DNA from: Echiichthys vipera
Lineage: Eukaryota > Chordata > Actinopteri > Perciformes > Trachinidae
DNA length: 64,000 nt
NCBI GenBank assembly: GCA_963691815.1
Contig: OY829667.1
Location: forward strand, 8,942,821-9,006,820
Direction: 5' to 3'
The notes below the pieces were generated by a model. It ran no database searches, had not been told where the DNA came from, and saw only the letters and a program-made list of their open reading frames with translations. Both the position numbers and the translations under genes were made by a program. Of the stretch, positions 62,343-64,000 are shown piece after piece (position 1 is the first letter of the stretch; every line of letters begins with the position of its first letter).

Positions 62343-63403
62343 CTAAAGGTCAAAACATGGCAGCTTTTAAGAGACAATTGCAAAGCCATTAGGCATTGAC
62401 GTGGGGTGAAAAGGAGGTAGAGGTAAAAGTTTCATCTAGTAAGATGAAAGGTGGTGTGCACCTTTTATCCACAATTAATTTTCTTATCATGAAAGAGGCG
62501 CAATTTCAGCCATCCTCTGCAGTTGCCCATCAGAAGTGAAAGAGTAAACAAGTGTCATTTGAGAGCTGCCGATGAAATTCCGTTTCAGACTCAATTTCCC
62601 ATAAAAAAAAGTGTGAGATTAATTAGTTTCATAACTCAGACAGTGAATGGAAGTAAATGGTTACAATGTATCATAATGTCACACACTATCATTACAGAGA
62701 AGCTGAGCACTTATTATTAGAATGGGGATTATATTAGGCATCAATCCCAACCTCCTGGCAGGTTTAAGAATACCAAGCTGGCCAAAGAAAAAAGAGGCCA
62801 GAACAGATGGTGTGTGCATGGTCACTAATTTGGAAAGTGGTTGTGGATACAAAATTGCTGTGAGAAAATAACACCACTTGTAGAAACTGCATTAACAATG
62901 TGTTACTGTCTGGAGTAGAAAACGCAATGTTGGTTTTTGGAAGGCAGTGGAAGCTAGACTAATACCCAAAATTGGATATTAAGACTGGAATGCACTATGC
63001 CTGATTAATTTACTAAATCAAAGTAAGCCTAACTGTTTATGGCATGAAGAAATGTTAAATTCATATATCTGTAAATATTAATATATCAGAGTAAGAAGCA
63101 CCGGTGGAGTTGTGGTAAGAGTTCTCCCTAAAGGCTTCCACCAATCAATAGACCCTCTGGCATCATTAGTCATTCAACTAATGTCTGTAATTACCATTTC
63201 CAGCATGACTTATTAATTCAAAGTACACACTGTAATCAAGTGTTCAGTACTTTCAAGGAGGACAAAAATATCCACCTCGATCCAGCATTACTTTTAATGA
63301 TTAAGCAAACCCATTTAGTTCTTTAACTTCAGTCCTACTGCTCAACCACCTGCTGTTATTTAGTCCACAGATCATTAAAACACATCCCCGATTCCACTAC
63401 AGC

Positions 63404-63406
<3 letters not shown>
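62343..63406. promoter_or_regulatory. Conserved-looking unique non-coding block
   Basis: Repeat-free sequence with many AT-core words: CCACAATTAATTTTCTTATC near 62470, GAGATTAATTAGTTTC near 62613, TGTCTGTAATTACCATTTCC near 63183 and TTTTAATGATTAAGC near 63292. The texture matches vertebrate developmental enhancers. No gene or transposon motif is present. The regulatory reading is inference. Confidence 0.25.

Positions 63407-63483
<77 letters not shown>
63407..63483. repeat. (TG)n microsatellite, 77 bp
   Basis: Pure TG repeat of about 38 units. Confidence 0.97.
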
Positions 63484-63487
<4 letters not shown>

Positions 63488-64000
63488 ACTTGATGCTTGC
63501 TTCTTCTTTTAGAAGTTAATTCAAATAAACAGATCCACCAAACTTTAAAAGTTCTTCAGCTGGTGGAAAAGGCTGAACAGTGGAAGAAATATCATATTCA
63601 ATATATATTGAATTCATCAATATTCAGAATATACAGTAAATACAGCATGTGGAAGGGTGCTTAAACCTTCAAATCAATAAGCAGAAAAATGCTTAATAAG
63701 TTGTTTCCGTAATTTTTGATATATATTTCACACATGCTGAAATAGAGATGCGTTCTGATGTATTTATATGTTAAGACAAACCAAAGCATGAATATATTAT
63801 TAGTAATGATAGTTAATTAATTCCCTTCATCAATTTAATTACTTACATGTATATTAGTTAGATCTGCATAGCTTTCAATTATCTTTGGATGTGTGCTTCA
63901 TTAATTTAATGGTATTAAGAAATTTAATCAGAATTTATAATAGACTTAATGAAGCGTCTCTGTTTCGTTTAGGCTGAAAATTATCTGACATGTTTATTTG
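63484..64000. other. Unique AT-rich non-coding DNA
   Basis: Very AT-rich with many TTAAT/ATTAA words. A perfect 16-bp palindrome, TTCAATATATATTGAA, lies at 63597-63612. No exon or transposon is recognised up to the window end. Confidence 0.45.

Overview
The window looks like about 64 kb of gene-free nuclear DNA from a bony fish (teleost). It is AT-rich. It carries several long (CA)n/(TG)n microsatellites and many old interspersed repeats whose sequences I recognise as teleost-wide families. No bacterial-type gene organisation is visible: no operons, ribosome binding sites or long reading frames. The longest open frames (about 113 codons or less) show no conserved domain, codon structure or coherent splice sites, and several are only (CA)n tracts read as Thr-His or Cys-Val. 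I found no protein-coding exon, tRNA, rRNA or CRISPR array. The only protein-derived sequence I can defend is the decayed C-terminal end of a LINE reverse-transcriptase ORF (45.45-45.96 kb, minus strand). The window is therefore either intergenic (a gene desert) or lies inside a very large intron. All family recognition is from memory and was not checked by a search.

Layout. 0-24 kb is rich in repeats. It holds a hAT-like element with near-perfect 8-bp target duplications (2.2-3.0 kb), a CCCCTT-rich inverted-repeat element (8.9-9.4 kb), an inverted-repeat element holding a SINE that has its own 11-bp target duplications (11.1-11.7 kb), a fold-back element (12.9-13.1 kb), a palindromic ATGTTCCCC tandem next to a Gypsy-like solo LTR (15.5-16.3 kb), a 187-bp CA tract (18.3 kb) and a GTTCA-rich element split by another long repeat (22.6-23.4 kb). 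24-30.8 kb is poor in transposons. Its 26.4-28.5 kb part looks like a cluster of conserved non-coding elements, with TAAT and GATA core motifs and little simple repeat.

30.8-46.6 kb is a second transposon-rich zone. It has a degenerate ~0.44-kb tandem interrupted by a DNA transposon, two tRNA-headed retroposons lying head to head (33.5-33.9 kb), a SINE cut at its own TTAA by a TTAA-targeting element (37.6-38.6 kb), an element with an 11-bp repeat expanded inside one terminal arm (43.2-43.8 kb), and a three-level nest of host repeat, LINE and MITE (45.1-46.6 kb). 46.6-53.3 kb and 57.8-64 kb are mostly unique and partly conserved-looking. Between them lie a duplicated mosaic (53.4-54.2 kb), a split hAT-like element (56.0-57.1 kb) and a complete 124-bp TTAA MITE (57.6 kb).

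No genes work together here. Any biology would be cis-regulatory (conserved-looking blocks acting on a gene outside the window) and genome-evolutionary (layered insertions that can be ordered in time). I found no convincing undescribed molecular system. The most informative signals are the nested insertions with readable target sites and the AT-rich regulatory-looking islands.
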